From Methanosarcina horonobensis HB-1 = JCM 15518 (lineage in GTDB: Archaea > Halobacteriota > Methanosarcinia > Methanosarcinales > Methanosarcinaceae), in assembly GCF_000970285.1 (NCBI RefSeq), contig NZ_CP009516.1, positions 2,273,036-2,337,035 on the forward strand: a stretch of 64,000 nt of DNA. The letters are read 5' to 3'. Under the pieces are notes generated by a model, which worked only from the letters and a program-made list of their open reading frames with translations, made no database searches and was not told where the DNA came from. Below are positions 45,267 through 54,352 of the stretch, piece after piece. The translations under genes were made by a program, and so were the position numbers. The number at the start of each line of letters is the position of its first letter. Within the stretch, counting starts at the first letter, position 1.

Positions 45267-46197
45267 AATATCCCCGAAGAATATTATGGCGCTTTTGAAT
45301 AAAAAGACACAGTATAAGGAGTGATGATGCAGAGTTAGATTTAATCAGTCCTCTTGGGCAAAGCAAGACGTGAGGACAAAACGTTTTTCGATAGGTAATT
45401 CTATTTTACTTTCACCTATCAGGGTTTTTAGTTATTTCGTTTTAGCTCTTTCATTTCTTAGCTCACTAAGTACCTTTCCTTTTTGTCCTTTTCTTTTATC
45501 CTTTTTTCGCTATTCTTATCTACTCTGCTTGTCTGTCCTTTTTATCCGGGCGACTTCTCCCGAAGCACTTCTACAGCAAACACAGGATCTCCTTGCAGTG
45601 CAGCGAAGGGATTCCTTGCACTTTTTTCATTCCCTATCCAGATGGAGTGAGCACAGTAAAGGCAGCAGCAGCGTGTGGTGTACAGATTATTTTTCGGCAC
45701 ATAGGCTTTGCAGCAGTTGCTGCCTCTTAAAACTCCATGTTTGCATAGAACAAGCTGCCTTGTCAGGTGCAGGTCCTATTCCAGACTATTCTGTTTACAG
45801 TCCCAGCTATCCGGTTCATTGAAATTCAGTATTTCACCCAATTTATAATTTGGTTTTATATACATTTAAAACTTTCCTATTCTGTCCTATGTTTTTATAT
45901 TAGTTAAATTATAAATGTGAGTGAGCTTTCAGGCAAAAAAGAAAGCTTTAATTTTAAAGGACTTTAACCGAGAATTTTGCCGTTGTGAAGGAAGTTTTTT
46001 ATCTGTGTCCCGCAATATACGCAACGTTTTTAAGCATCTTATAATTATTATGGTGCAGACCGGTAATCGTTTATCTTTAAGTTCGTTTATCTTTTATTCC
46101 ATACAGCATTCGGGCTACCGAAAAATATGTGAAAACCCGATTAATCTCGAGATTCTAACTTAAAAAATATAAAGATCCAAAATTGAGGCTTACAAAA
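45267..46197. other. Long region without a supported gene
   Basis: A 150-codon plus-strand frame (45370-45822) is pyrimidine-driven and lacks a ribosome site. Around 45650-45730 a short frame reads STVKAAAACGVQIIFRHIGF and ends AAVAAS-stop, protein-like but isolated; it may be a relic. No known RNA was recognised. The right end should hold the purS promoter. Confidence 0.4.
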
Positions 46198-46449
46198 ATG
46201 CAGTACCAGGCAACAGTAACTATTGAACAGAAAGCAGGCATGCTTGACCCTGAAGGCACCACAGCTAAAAGGGCTCTCGGACACCTTGGATATGCAGTCG
46301 AAAGCGTGAAGACTGCAAAACTCTACGAACTAGTGCTCGAAGCCGAATCTGCTGAAGTTGCGAAGCAGAAAGTTGATGAGATGTGCCAGAAGCTTATTGC
46401 AAACCCAATCATCCACAACTATACTATAGAGCTTAAGGAACTCAAATAA
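46198..46449 (+). CDS. purS: Phosphoribosylformylglycinamidine synthase subunit PurS
   Basis: 83 residues, the normal PurS size: YQATVTIEQKAGMLDPEGTT, then ALGHLGYAVESVKTAKLYEL. PurS bridges PurL and PurQ in the FGAM synthase complex of purine synthesis. ATG at 46198 is chosen over an upstream TTG because TTGAGG is well spaced. purQ follows after 83 bp. Confidence 0.93.
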   Translation: MQYQATVTIEQKAGMLDPEGTTAKRALGHLGYAVESVKTAKLYELVLEAESAEVAKQKVDEMCQKLIANPIIHNYTIELKELK

Positions 46450-46532
46450 AGTCTCTGAAGGGAATAAAGGATTGAAGATTAAATCCGGAAAGCTAAATGC
46501 TCGAAAATTTGAAGGAAGATTGAGGGAAAAAA

Positions 46533-47231
46533 ATGAAAATTGCCATTATTCAGTTCGGAGGCACAAACTGCGACATGGATGTTCTTCATGTTCTTAAAGA
46601 CGTGGTTGGTGTGGATGCCGAAACTGTCTGGTACAAAGAAGAAAGCCTGACAGGCTTTGACGGTGTTGTTGTTCCAGGCGGCTTTTCCTATGGAGATTAC
46701 CTCAGGGCAGGAGCTATTGCAGCTCGAACCCCTATTATGGATTCCGTAAAAAAGATTGCAGCCGAAGGAAAACCTGTTCTAGGTATCTGCAATGGTTTCC
46801 AGATTCTGACCGAAGCCCGGCTTCTCGAAGGAGCTCTTACAACAAACGAATATCCCAAATTCAGGTGCCACTGGACAAACCTTAGAGTAGAAACAGCCAA
46901 TACCCCCTTTACCTCGAAGTTCAGGAAAGGTGAGGTTATAAGGCTGCCCATTGCTCATATGGAAGGAAAGTTCTACGCTGAAGAACCAACCCTGGCAGAG
47001 CTCGATGAGAATGAACAGGTAGTTTTCCGTTATGTGGATGAAAAAGGAAGGGCGACCGATAAAGCCAATCCTAACGGCTCTCTGGAAAACATCGCAGGAA
47101 TAGTAAACACTTCAAGAAACATTCTCGGACTCATGCCTCACCCGGAAAGGGCTTCGGAATCAATCCTTGGTTCTGATGACGGCAGGCGGGTTTTCGAGTC
47201 CATGGCGGATTATATCACAGAAAACTTCTAA
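46533..47231 (+). CDS. purQ: Phosphoribosylformylglycinamidine synthase subunit PurQ
   Basis: 232 residues, the glutaminase subunit of FGAM synthase. Class I amidotransferase residues are all present: the oxyanion region PGGFSYGDYLRAGAIA, nucleophile Cys in LGICNGFQIL (about 87) and the His/Glu pair in LMPHPERASE (about 207-209). It delivers ammonia to PurL. purL is not in the window. Same strand as purS with a shared leader; GAGGG upstream. Confidence 0.95.
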   Translation: MKIAIIQFGGTNCDMDVLHVLKDVVGVDAETVWYKEESLTGFDGVVVPGGFSYGDYLRAGAIAARTPIMDSVKKIAAEGKPVLGICNGFQILTEARLLEGALTTNEYPKFRCHWTNLRVETANTPFTSKFRKGEVIRLPIAHMEGKFYAEEPTLAELDENEQVVFRYVDEKGRATDKANPNGSLENIAGIVNTSRNILGLMPHPERASESILGSDDGRRVFESMADYITENF

Positions 47232-47668
47232 TTTACAGAAAATCTCTAATCCGCTATTCATTTCTTTTTAAATTCCTTTCTTTTTTAATAAAAGCTTTTT
47301 AAATTTCTGTTTTTTAATGAAATGTTATTTTTATTTTTGATACTTTATTTTTTCAATTGTATATTAACTTCCGTTATTTTACTTCAATTTTTTTTCTTTA
47401 ACTTGTATCTTTCCCCTATCAGTTTTACAGATTGTTGGAATCCGGATTTTTTTGCTTTTTTAATCCTCAAATCTTCCTTTTCAACTGATTTTCCCGGTAT
47501 AGAAGAGTATGTTTGCAGAGGGAAATAAATGAAAGTTCAGGTTTATTTTTCAGAACATATATTTCAAAATCTTTTTATTACTTCAGATTATATTCTTATG
47601 AGTTATTATAAATACAGTATTTATTTTTCTGTATGGATAATTCAATCAATTAAGGGGAGTATTGGATA
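47232..47668. other. T-rich intergenic region
   Basis: Low-complexity pyrimidine-rich DNA; no gene. A possible TATA (TTTATTTT/AAATACAG region near 47610-47625) may serve the beta-helix gene. Confidence 0.4.
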
Positions 47669-48694
47669 ATGAATGAGAAATCAGTTTTTAAGACTTTTGC
47701 AGCCTTCCTTCTCGTGCTCGGGATAATTGCAACCCAGGCAAGTGCTGCAGTTATTACCGTAGGTTCCACCGGAGGAGAAAACTACACCTCTATTCAGGAA
47801 GCTATTAACAATGCACAGAATGGAGATACAATTCTTGTAAACCCTGGAGTTTACAAGGAAAACGTAAAAGTGAGTAAAGAAGTTTCAATCATCTCAAACT
47901 CTGCATCAGAGAACCAGATTAACCGCACATATGTACTGGGTGCGTTTTCTAACGAAGATGTCTTTTCCGTTAATTCAAGCAACGTGACAATATCCGGGTT
48001 CCATATCTCAGGAGGTCCTTCCAGTGGGGACTTGCATGAAGTTGGGATTTATCTTGAAGGGGTAAATAACTGTTCATTAGTCAATAATGCTCTGGTATTG
48101 AACGATGTAGGCATCGTTCTCAATGATTCTCAGCGCAACTACATTAAAGACAACCTTGTGAGCATCGGATACAGTGGGATTATTCTCATTGATTCCGAAG
48201 AAAATGAGCTGTCAGACAACTGGTTAGCAACGAACAGCGAGGGAATCTTGCTGAATAATTCTGTCAACAATAGTATTTTTAACAATACAGCAAGTGGAAA
48301 TGAAATAGGGATTTATCTCGGAATGTCTGGAAGAAATATAATTAATTCTAACTTCATCTCGAAAAATGACTATGGAATCATTGGAAAAGTGGCAGAATAC
48401 AATACTATGTTTAATAATTCCCTTTACCAGAATGGGCTTGGAATATACCTTAACGAATCTTCCAACAACACTATCTACCAGAATGAGTTTTCGAATTTCT
48501 TTGATGTATTGGATGAAGGAACTAATATATGGAACAGCAGTTCCTCAGGCAATATGTGGAGTAACTACACAGGCGAAGATGCCAATGGAGACGGTATTGG
48601 GGACACTCCATTCGTTATCAATGAAACAACCGGAAGCACGGATTACATGCCTCTGGTAAATGAAATTTCTTCAGACAACAACTCAGGAACGTGA
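47669..48694 (+). CDS. Secreted parallel beta-helix (NosD-like) surface protein
   Basis: 341 residues. Signal peptide (FKTFAAFLLVLGIIATQASA), then YTSIQEAINNAQNGDTILVN, the usual start of Methanosarcina beta-helix proteins, followed by about ten degenerate 22-24-residue rungs with repeated N-N-S-I-x-N and G-I-x-L patterns. The last part, GDGIGDTPFVIN, is typical of NosD-like ends. It has many N-glycosylation sequons and no anchor. Probably a carbohydrate- or surface-binding S-layer-associated protein. GGGGAG before ATG. Confidence 0.85.
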   Translation: MNEKSVFKTFAAFLLVLGIIATQASAAVITVGSTGGENYTSIQEAINNAQNGDTILVNPGVYKENVKVSKEVSIISNSASENQINRTYVLGAFSNEDVFSVNSSNVTISGFHISGGPSSGDLHEVGIYLEGVNNCSLVNNALVLNDVGIVLNDSQRNYIKDNLVSIGYSGIILIDSEENELSDNWLATNSEGILLNNSVNNSIFNNTASGNEIGIYLGMSGRNIINSNFISKNDYGIIGKVAEYNTMFNNSLYQNGLGIYLNESSNNTIYQNEFSNFFDVLDEGTNIWNSSSSGNMWSNYTGEDANGDGIGDTPFVINETTGSTDYMPLVNEISSDNNSGT

Positions 48695-48808
48695 GTGAAA
48701 AACCCTGAACTGATTCAGAAGAGCTATCAGGAAACTGGAAAGTGAGGAAGAAAACTGGGAAGTGAGGAAGAATAATCCAAAAAAAGTGCTCATGGAGAAC
48801 TTTTTAGC

Positions 48809-48834
48809 AAAATCCTTTAAGGATTTTAATTTCA
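48809..48834. terminator. Possible stem-loop terminator
   Basis: AAAATCC-tttaa-GGATTTT (48809-48827) between the converging beta-helix and rnhB genes. The U-run is weak, so this is tentative. Confidence 0.4.
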
Positions 48835-48944
48835 GGATTTTTGTTCGTTCTCCTGGAATTCTTCTTCACACTTTTTGGTTTTTCTATTCTTATTTTTGCT
48901 TATTGTAATTTTATTACTTTTTTATCTGCTTTCCAAATCTGACT

Positions 48945-49616
48945 TTACTCTTTTTCGGCTTTATCAATTGCTTCCTTTATATTTTCTATTGTCTGCCAGG
49001 AATGCCTGACGATACTGGGAAATTCTCCGCAGTGCTCTTTTCCCCATTTTACAAGGAAATCTCTTGTCTTCGGGTCAGAAGGATAGCCGCTCCCTAAATC
49101 TACTCCCCACTCTTTCTTGAGTTCTTCGATCAGCTCATCCCTGCGCACCTTTGCAATAATCGAGGCTGCCGAGACTATGGGATAGATGGCATCTGCCTGG
49201 TGCATGGAGATAATCTCTATTTTTTTTGCATGATCAGGACTGGTTTTTGCATACTGTCTGCGGAGATTTTCTGCAAAACGTTCGGCTTTAACATCAGCCG
49301 CGTCAGCATATACGATATCTGGTTTCAGCTGTTCAAGCACCTTTGCAAAGCAGACAACCATGATCTCGTTCATGCTCATTATTTTCCGGAGTTCATCAAT
49401 CTGAGATGGGCTGACCTCAAGGATGAAATAGCCTTCTGCATGTTTTTTGATCTGGGCTGCAAGCTGCTCCCTTTTTTTAGGCGTCAGCTTTTTGGAATCC
49501 GCAACTCCCAGTACCTTGAGGATATGGGCTTTGGACTCATCGATCTTTACGCCTCCAATGCACATGGGCCCTATTACCGGACCTTTTCCGGCTTCATCAA
49601 TTCCTGCGATCATCAT
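48945..49616 (-). CDS. rnhB: Ribonuclease HII
   Basis: 223 residues. Cuts RNA in RNA/DNA hybrids, removing primers and misinserted ribonucleotides. The four carboxylates are visible: Asp and Glu in GIDEAGKGPVIGP, Asp in VYADAADV and Asp in MHQADAIYPIVSAASI. RHSWQTIENI is the archaeal end motif. The first two codons are both ATG, so the start may be either. Confidence 0.95.
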   Translation of the reverse strand: MMIAGIDEAGKGPVIGPMCIGGVKIDESKAHILKVLGVADSKKLTPKKREQLAAQIKKHAEGYFILEVSPSQIDELRKIMSMNEIMVVCFAKVLEQLKPDIVYADAADVKAERFAENLRRQYAKTSPDHAKKIEIISMHQADAIYPIVSAASIIAKVRRDELIEELKKEWGVDLGSGYPSDPKTRDFLVKWGKEHCGEFPSIVRHSWQTIENIKEAIDKAEKE

Positions 49617-50155
49617 TTTCTGGCTGCCTCCTTATTGAGGGAAAAGATTTTTTTAGGTATTAAAGTTTGCTCCCCTTAGAATCTCTCCACTTTGATTTGC
49701 AAGATAAATTAATTCAGAATGTGTACTCTTAAAACTTTTTCTTAAGGAGTTAATTCTTAGAGGACTATTTCTTAAAGAATCGCTTTTAAGAGAATTATTT
49801 ATTAAAATTTATTAAGGAGACCTTTTATCTTTTCATTTTTTCATACTATATGCATTTAGCTTTACATAGAAGTTAGTTCTAACTGAGAAAATAATTTAAA
49901 ACTAGAAAAATCTCCTAAAATTAGAATAACTCTTAGATTAGAATGATTTTTGAGAGCTAATTTAAAATACTTTAAATTTAAATTATTGTCTAACTTAAAC
50001 CATATATACTTGATGAAGTATAGTTAATACTTAGTCGAAATTTCTTTGGGCAGGGAAATCATCGATTTTGGGAAGTGAGCAATCGGGCGATGAAAACTTC
50101 CCTGGCTAGTAGAGACGTTGGATCTTATTAAACGTTAAATGTTTAATTTTCCTGC
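49617..50155 (+). promoter_or_regulatory. Intergenic region with probable promoter of the eCIS operon
   Basis: AT-rich with several degenerate TTCTTAAAG/CTTAAGGA repeats (49735-49830). AACCATATATAC (49998-50009) is a good BRE/TATA candidate that would start transcription near 50030, ahead of the first gene. No other coding sequence seen. Confidence 0.45.
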
Positions 50156-50620
50156 TTGAATTTTGAATTTACCTGTTATCCATTTATTTTTGAGCCGGCC
50201 GGAGATTTATTTTTGGCTTTTAGAGGAATACGGAAAGGGGGTTATAATATCATTTTATGTGAATGTGGGGAGCTAGTGGAAGAAAATATTTTTATAGCTT
50301 ATACGAAAACATCAGCTAATCCTTCAACCAGAACCATAGGTCACCAGAAATGTGGGGTTATTTTCAATTTTATTGACGGTAAAAGTCCAAAGAAATACTC
50401 TTCTCGAAAAGAATTGAAAATACTGGCTGCGAAGTTTGCAGATAAAAATGAGTTACTTGTGGAAAATACCGGGAAATTCCTGCTTGAGGTAGATAGACTC
50501 AAATCCAGTGGCCGTTTATCAGACATCGAAATATTAATCAGTGCATACAGGCGGATTCTGGAGTTAGAAAATAAACTCAAGCTATGTCCGGACAAAATGA
50601 AACACAGTCCGGATGATTAA
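50156..50620 (+). CDS. Zinc-ribbon-like protein at the head of the eCIS locus
   Basis: Up to 154 residues if started at the weak TTG at 50156. The recognisable part begins at LCECGELVEENIF with a second half GHQKCGVIFNF, so C-x-C ... H-x-x-C could hold zinc. The C-terminal half is a long helix (about 100-145). A strong AAGGGGG (50235-50241) lies 7 nt before an ATC codon at 50249, which would start the protein immediately before the zinc motif. It precedes the AAA+ gene by 43 bp, so it may be co-transcribed; whether it regulates or belongs to the particle is unknown. Confidence 0.5.
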   Translation: MNFEFTCYPFIFEPAGDLFLAFRGIRKGGYNIILCECGELVEENIFIAYTKTSANPSTRTIGHQKCGVIFNFIDGKSPKKYSSRKELKILAAKFADKNELLVENTGKFLLEVDRLKSSGRLSDIEILISAYRRILELENKLKLCPDKMKHSPDD

Positions 50621-50663
50621 AATGCCTGTTCTAGTAATGAAATCTTTCTTTTGCTGACTTTAT

Positions 50664-52859
50664 ATGACGCCATATGTTGACAATCTCGAACATCTTCTTG
50701 ATGAGCTCTCCAGAATCGACAGGCTAATCCGCAGTTATTTCGAAGTCTTCTGGACAGATCCTTCTGAGCCGATGGATGAATTCAGGGGCCTGTATATTTC
50801 GGAAGCCGAAATAAGTACGCTCCTGAACGCAGGGGGGTTCGGAACAGACTCAAAAACGCTGCCGGACTCTGAGATCGAAGAAATAAGAGAGATGCGCAGA
50901 AATATAGGTCTTAGAAAAATTGAAACCCTGAGATATAGCAAAGAACTGAGACTTCAAACCCTATCTGAACTTTTCAGCCTTGACCCGTTTGAGATTGATA
51001 TCCTTTTAATAGGGCTTGCCCCTGAACTGGATCTGAAATATGAAAAGATCTATTCTTACCTTCAAAATGATGTGACCAAAAAACGACCCGGAGTCGATCT
51101 GGCCCTGAACCTGCTCTGCCAGACAGCTGAAGAAAAAGTTAAGGCAAGAGCATATTTTTCGCGAGAATCACCCCTGGTCAAAAATTATCTCATATACCTT
51201 GAAGGAAGAGAGACAGGCGGGAATTCGGAAGGACAGCAATCTCTTCTGTCTGCATACATAAAAGTTGACGAGAGAATAATTGATTTTTTACTTGCGTTCG
51301 ATGAGCCTGACCCGAGGATCCGGGATTTTTCATACATAATGGAAACAAAAAGGTCTTTCGAAGACCTTATCCTGCCCGAAGACCTGAAAAGCAGGTTAAA
51401 AGACTCTGTAAGCTGGCACATAAGGAATAAAGTTCCTTTAAAATTCTTTTTCGAGGGTCCGGCGGGCAGCGGAAAAAAGATTACCGCAGAGGCTACTTGC
51501 AGGGAGTCAGACGCTGATTTGCTTATTGTGGATTCAAAAGCCCTTCTAAAAAACCATTTTTCTGAAACAGTGACCCTTGTGCTCAGGGAATCGCTTTTGC
51601 AGGATTCAGCACTTTATCTTGAAAACTTTGATGCTCTGCTTGCAAATAACGAAACCGAGGCTAAAGAGACTGAAATTCCTGTGAAGAATTTACTTCAGGA
51701 CCTGAGAAACTTTCCAAAAGATGTTTTTCTGGCAGGAAGAAGGTTTTCTGAACGAAGAGAGGATTTGATAAATAATGGTTTCCTTTCTTTTCCTTTTCCT
51801 CGTCCTCCTTATCTTCTCAGAAAAAAATTATGGGAAGCTTGCCTGGAGGAAGACTGTATCCTGGCAGGGGATATAGACTTGAAAGAACTTGCAAGCAAGT
51901 TCAGGTTCACGGGCGGTCAGATTGAAAATGTTGTCAGTACGGCACGGGAGATCTCAAGGGCAAAAAATCCGGATGTCCCGGCACTCTCAGCTGAGATTCT
52001 CTACGAAAGCTGCAAAGCCCGGTCAAATCAGAGGCTGAGCGGTCTCGCTGTAAAAATTAACCCGCATTATAACTGGGAAGATATTGTCCTTCCGAAGGAT
52101 ACTCTTGAGCAGTTAAAAGAGGTCTGCGATTTTGTCAAATATAGAGGGATAGTATACTCCGACTGGGGTTTTGAAAAGAAATTATCCCTTGGCAAAGGCT
52201 TAAACGTGCTTTTTTCAGGTCCCTCCGGGACAGGGAAAACTATGGCAGCTGAAATTCTTGCACGGGAAGTCCGGCTGGACCTTTACAAGATAGATCTGTC
52301 GAGTATTGTCAGTAAGTACATTGGGGAAACCGAGAAGAACTTAAATAAAATATTTAAGGAAGCTGAAACAAGCAATGCAATTCTCTTCTTTGACGAAGCT
52401 GATGCCCTTTTTGGCAAAAGGTCCGAGGTAAAGGATGCTCATGACCGTTATGCAAATATTGAGACCGCTTATCTGCTCCAGAAAATGGAAGAACATGAAG
52501 GGACCGTGATACTTGCAAGTAATTTCCGGAAAAATATGGATGATGCATTCCTTCGCAGGTTACACTTTACAATTGAATTCCAGGTTCCTGACGAAAAATC
52601 CAGAGAGCTTATCTGGAGACATACCTTTCCTGCTGAAACTCCTCTTGAGGCTGAAGTGGATTTTGTTTTCCTGTCAAAATTCAAACTTACAGGCGGAAAT
52701 ATCAAAAACATAGCTCTCTCAGCTTCTTTTCTGGCTGCGGGAGGCTCTGGCAGGGTCGGGATGGAACACATCATCAGGGCTACGAAACGGGAATACCAGA
52801 AAATTGGAAAACTGTTTACAGAAGCTGATTTTGGTGAGTATGCAAGCTATTTGAGATAA
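50664..52859 (+). CDS. Two-domain AAA+ ATPase of the eCIS (Afp15/Pvc15-like)
   Basis: 731 residues. N-terminal region 1-230, then a first AAA domain with Walker A GPAGSGKK at about 268 and a degenerate Walker B (ALYLENFDAL). The second AAA domain (about 480-731) is intact: GPSGTGKT near 518, ILFFDEADALFGKR near 573, and sensor/arginine-finger region NMDDAFLRRLHF. eCIS gene clusters nearly always encode such an ATPase, thought to help particle assembly or disassembly. The start has a poor ribosome site. Confidence 0.88.
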   Translation: MTPYVDNLEHLLDELSRIDRLIRSYFEVFWTDPSEPMDEFRGLYISEAEISTLLNAGGFGTDSKTLPDSEIEEIREMRRNIGLRKIETLRYSKELRLQTLSELFSLDPFEIDILLIGLAPELDLKYEKIYSYLQNDVTKKRPGVDLALNLLCQTAEEKVKARAYFSRESPLVKNYLIYLEGRETGGNSEGQQSLLSAYIKVDERIIDFLLAFDEPDPRIRDFSYIMETKRSFEDLILPEDLKSRLKDSVSWHIRNKVPLKFFFEGPAGSGKKITAEATCRESDADLLIVDSKALLKNHFSETVTLVLRESLLQDSALYLENFDALLANNETEAKETEIPVKNLLQDLRNFPKDVFLAGRRFSERREDLINNGFLSFPFPRPPYLLRKKLWEACLEEDCILAGDIDLKELASKFRFTGGQIENVVSTAREISRAKNPDVPALSAEILYESCKARSNQRLSGLAVKINPHYNWEDIVLPKDTLEQLKEVCDFVKYRGIVYSDWGFEKKLSLGKGLNVLFSGPSGTGKTMAAEILAREVRLDLYKIDLSSIVSKYIGETEKNLNKIFKEAETSNAILFFDEADALFGKRSEVKDAHDRYANIETAYLLQKMEEHEGTVILASNFRKNMDDAFLRRLHFTIEFQVPDEKSRELIWRHTFPAETPLEAEVDFVFLSKFKLTGGNIKNIALSASFLAAGGSGRVGMEHIIRATKREYQKIGKLFTEADFGEYASYLR

Positions 52860-52991
52860 TTATGTGTACTGGACATGTTTACAGGCACGGAGTATGTCTA
52901 CGAATACTAAACGTTTTAGCAGTATAGATTGAACTATAAATTTTTCAATGGATATTCATCCTTTGCAATTAAGCAGTGGGAGGTGAGCTCA

Positions 52992-53594
52992 TTGTCTGAT
53001 TACAGAGCAATAGCTGATGTTGGAGAGACTTTGATAGAGCTCTTAAGGGACAATATGGAGGATCTGGTTGACAGGGAGTCAATAGTGCTTTTTTCTCCCG
53101 GAGAAATAGATTCCAGCGACAATGTGAGGTTATCCCTTTTTCTGTATCAGGTTCTTGAAAACACTCATCTGAGAAATCAGGAAATGCAGGTTAAGGGTCC
53201 GGATACGCTTACATTTCCGCCATTAACTCTTGAACTGTACTATATGCTAACGTCTCATACATCCTCCGGAGTGCAGGATAAAACAGCCAGGTCACTGGAG
53301 GAGCATACTGTACTGGGCAGGGCTGCGAGAGTCCTGTATGACAATTCCGTTTTGAAAGGGTCGCTTTTGAAGGGGAACTTGAATAAAAACGAGGAGCTTC
53401 ACATAATGATGAGTTCCCTGAACATGGAAGATCTGACCAAAATCTGGAGCACATTCCCGAGTAAACCTTTCAGACCTTCAATTTGTTATGTCGTTACTCC
53501 CGTACAGATCAATTCGGGTAGGGAGGTTGGTGTTCAAAGAGTAGTATCAAGGGAAATAAACTATGCCTATTATGCCAGAAAAGGGGGTAAATGA
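52992..53594 (+). CDS. DUF4255 protein, eCIS tail terminator/cap (Pvc16-like)
   Basis: About 200 residues: SDYRAIADVGETLIELLRDN at the start, NVRLSLFLYQVLENTHLRNQ, and LTLELYYMLTSHTS are the DUF4255 (Pvc16 N-terminal) hallmarks. In Afp/PVC particles this protein caps the sheath-tube end. The frame is open from a TTG at 52929, but the TTG at 52992 is the better start: GGGAGGTGA lies 5 bases upstream and the homologous N-terminus begins there. The next gene starts right after its stop. Confidence 0.88.
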   Translation: MSDYRAIADVGETLIELLRDNMEDLVDRESIVLFSPGEIDSSDNVRLSLFLYQVLENTHLRNQEMQVKGPDTLTFPPLTLELYYMLTSHTSSGVQDKTARSLEEHTVLGRAARVLYDNSVLKGSLLKGNLNKNEELHIMMSSLNMEDLTKIWSTFPSKPFRPSICYVVTPVQINSGREVGVQRVVSREINYAYYARKGGK

Positions 53595-54206
53595 ATGGCT
53601 TTTGCCAGGATCTATGAGACCGATATCTGCACCGCATATGCCGGAGATATTCGATCTCTCAAACTCTCTTTTGCAGTAGGGGTGATTGACGATTATACGG
53701 GGCAAAAACCATTAGGCAAAATTCGGATGGAGATAAAAGAGACGGGTAAAAAAGCGTTCCAGAACCTCAGCGGGTATTATTTTTTTACTAATGTCGATGC
53801 CGAAGAGAGTTACATATTGAGCATTAAACCGGAGTTGTATTTCCCGGAAGAAATAACAGTGGATATGTCAGCTTTTTCTGATCCGAAAAAACCGGTAGTT
53901 GAAATTAACGGTAAACCTAAAATTGCCCTTAAGCCCAACCCCCGGTATCCGTTTCCTGCCAATGCGACTCTTCTTAGAGGACAAATAGAATCAAGCTCAG
54001 GAAAACCTGTAACTGGCCTGAGAGTTGGAGTGGAAGGCAAAGATATAGAAAACTTTACAGACAGCAGAGGAGAATTCGTGCTTTATTTTAAAAATATTGT
54101 AAAAACAGAGGAAATAACCCTGAAAATAGACGGAGAAGCTGTTGAGAACTCTTTTACGGTACAGGAAGGAAAAACAGTTTCTGCAAAAAAGATTTCGATC
54201 CAATAA
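53595..54206 (+). CDS. eCIS-associated protein with carboxypeptidase-regulatory-like beta domain
   Basis: 203 residues. A first domain (1-110) has SLKLSFAVGVIDDYTGQKPL and YYFFTNVDAEESYILSIKP. A second domain (about 125-203) has LLRGQIESSSGKPVTGLRVG and FTDSRGEFVLYF, the pattern of carboxypeptidase-regulatory-like/Ig beta sandwiches. Placed directly behind the DUF4255 gene without a gap, with GGGGG 7 nt before the ATG. Possible roles are cap extension or receptor/surface binding; not known. Confidence 0.65.
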   Translation: MAFARIYETDICTAYAGDIRSLKLSFAVGVIDDYTGQKPLGKIRMEIKETGKKAFQNLSGYYFFTNVDAEESYILSIKPELYFPEEITVDMSAFSDPKKPVVEINGKPKIALKPNPRYPFPANATLLRGQIESSSGKPVTGLRVGVEGKDIENFTDSRGEFVLYFKNIVKTEEITLKIDGEAVENSFTVQEGKTVSAKKISIQ

Positions 54207-54244
54207 ATGATTCGATAAATGATTCGATAAATGATCCAATAAAT
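54197..54244 (+). repeat. Four 12-bp tandem repeats at a gene boundary
   Basis: GATCCAATAAAT, GATTCGATAAAT, GATTCGATAAAT, GATCCAATAAAT follow head-to-tail. The first copy contains the stop codon of the previous gene. A further degenerate AATAACT-rich tract follows to about 54270. Confidence 0.85.
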
Positions 54245-54352
54245 AACTTAGCAAATAATTCAATAACTTATGTTTCAATCTCAAAGCACATGACCTGAAA
54301 AGCTAACTTCCAGAACCAGGATGCTGAAGCTGCCAGGATCAAAATATAATTA

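Noticed and set aside
45370-45822. 150-codon plus-strand frame
   Set aside because: Driven by a pyrimidine-rich tract, no ribosome site, Ser/Cys/Leu-rich nonsense composition.
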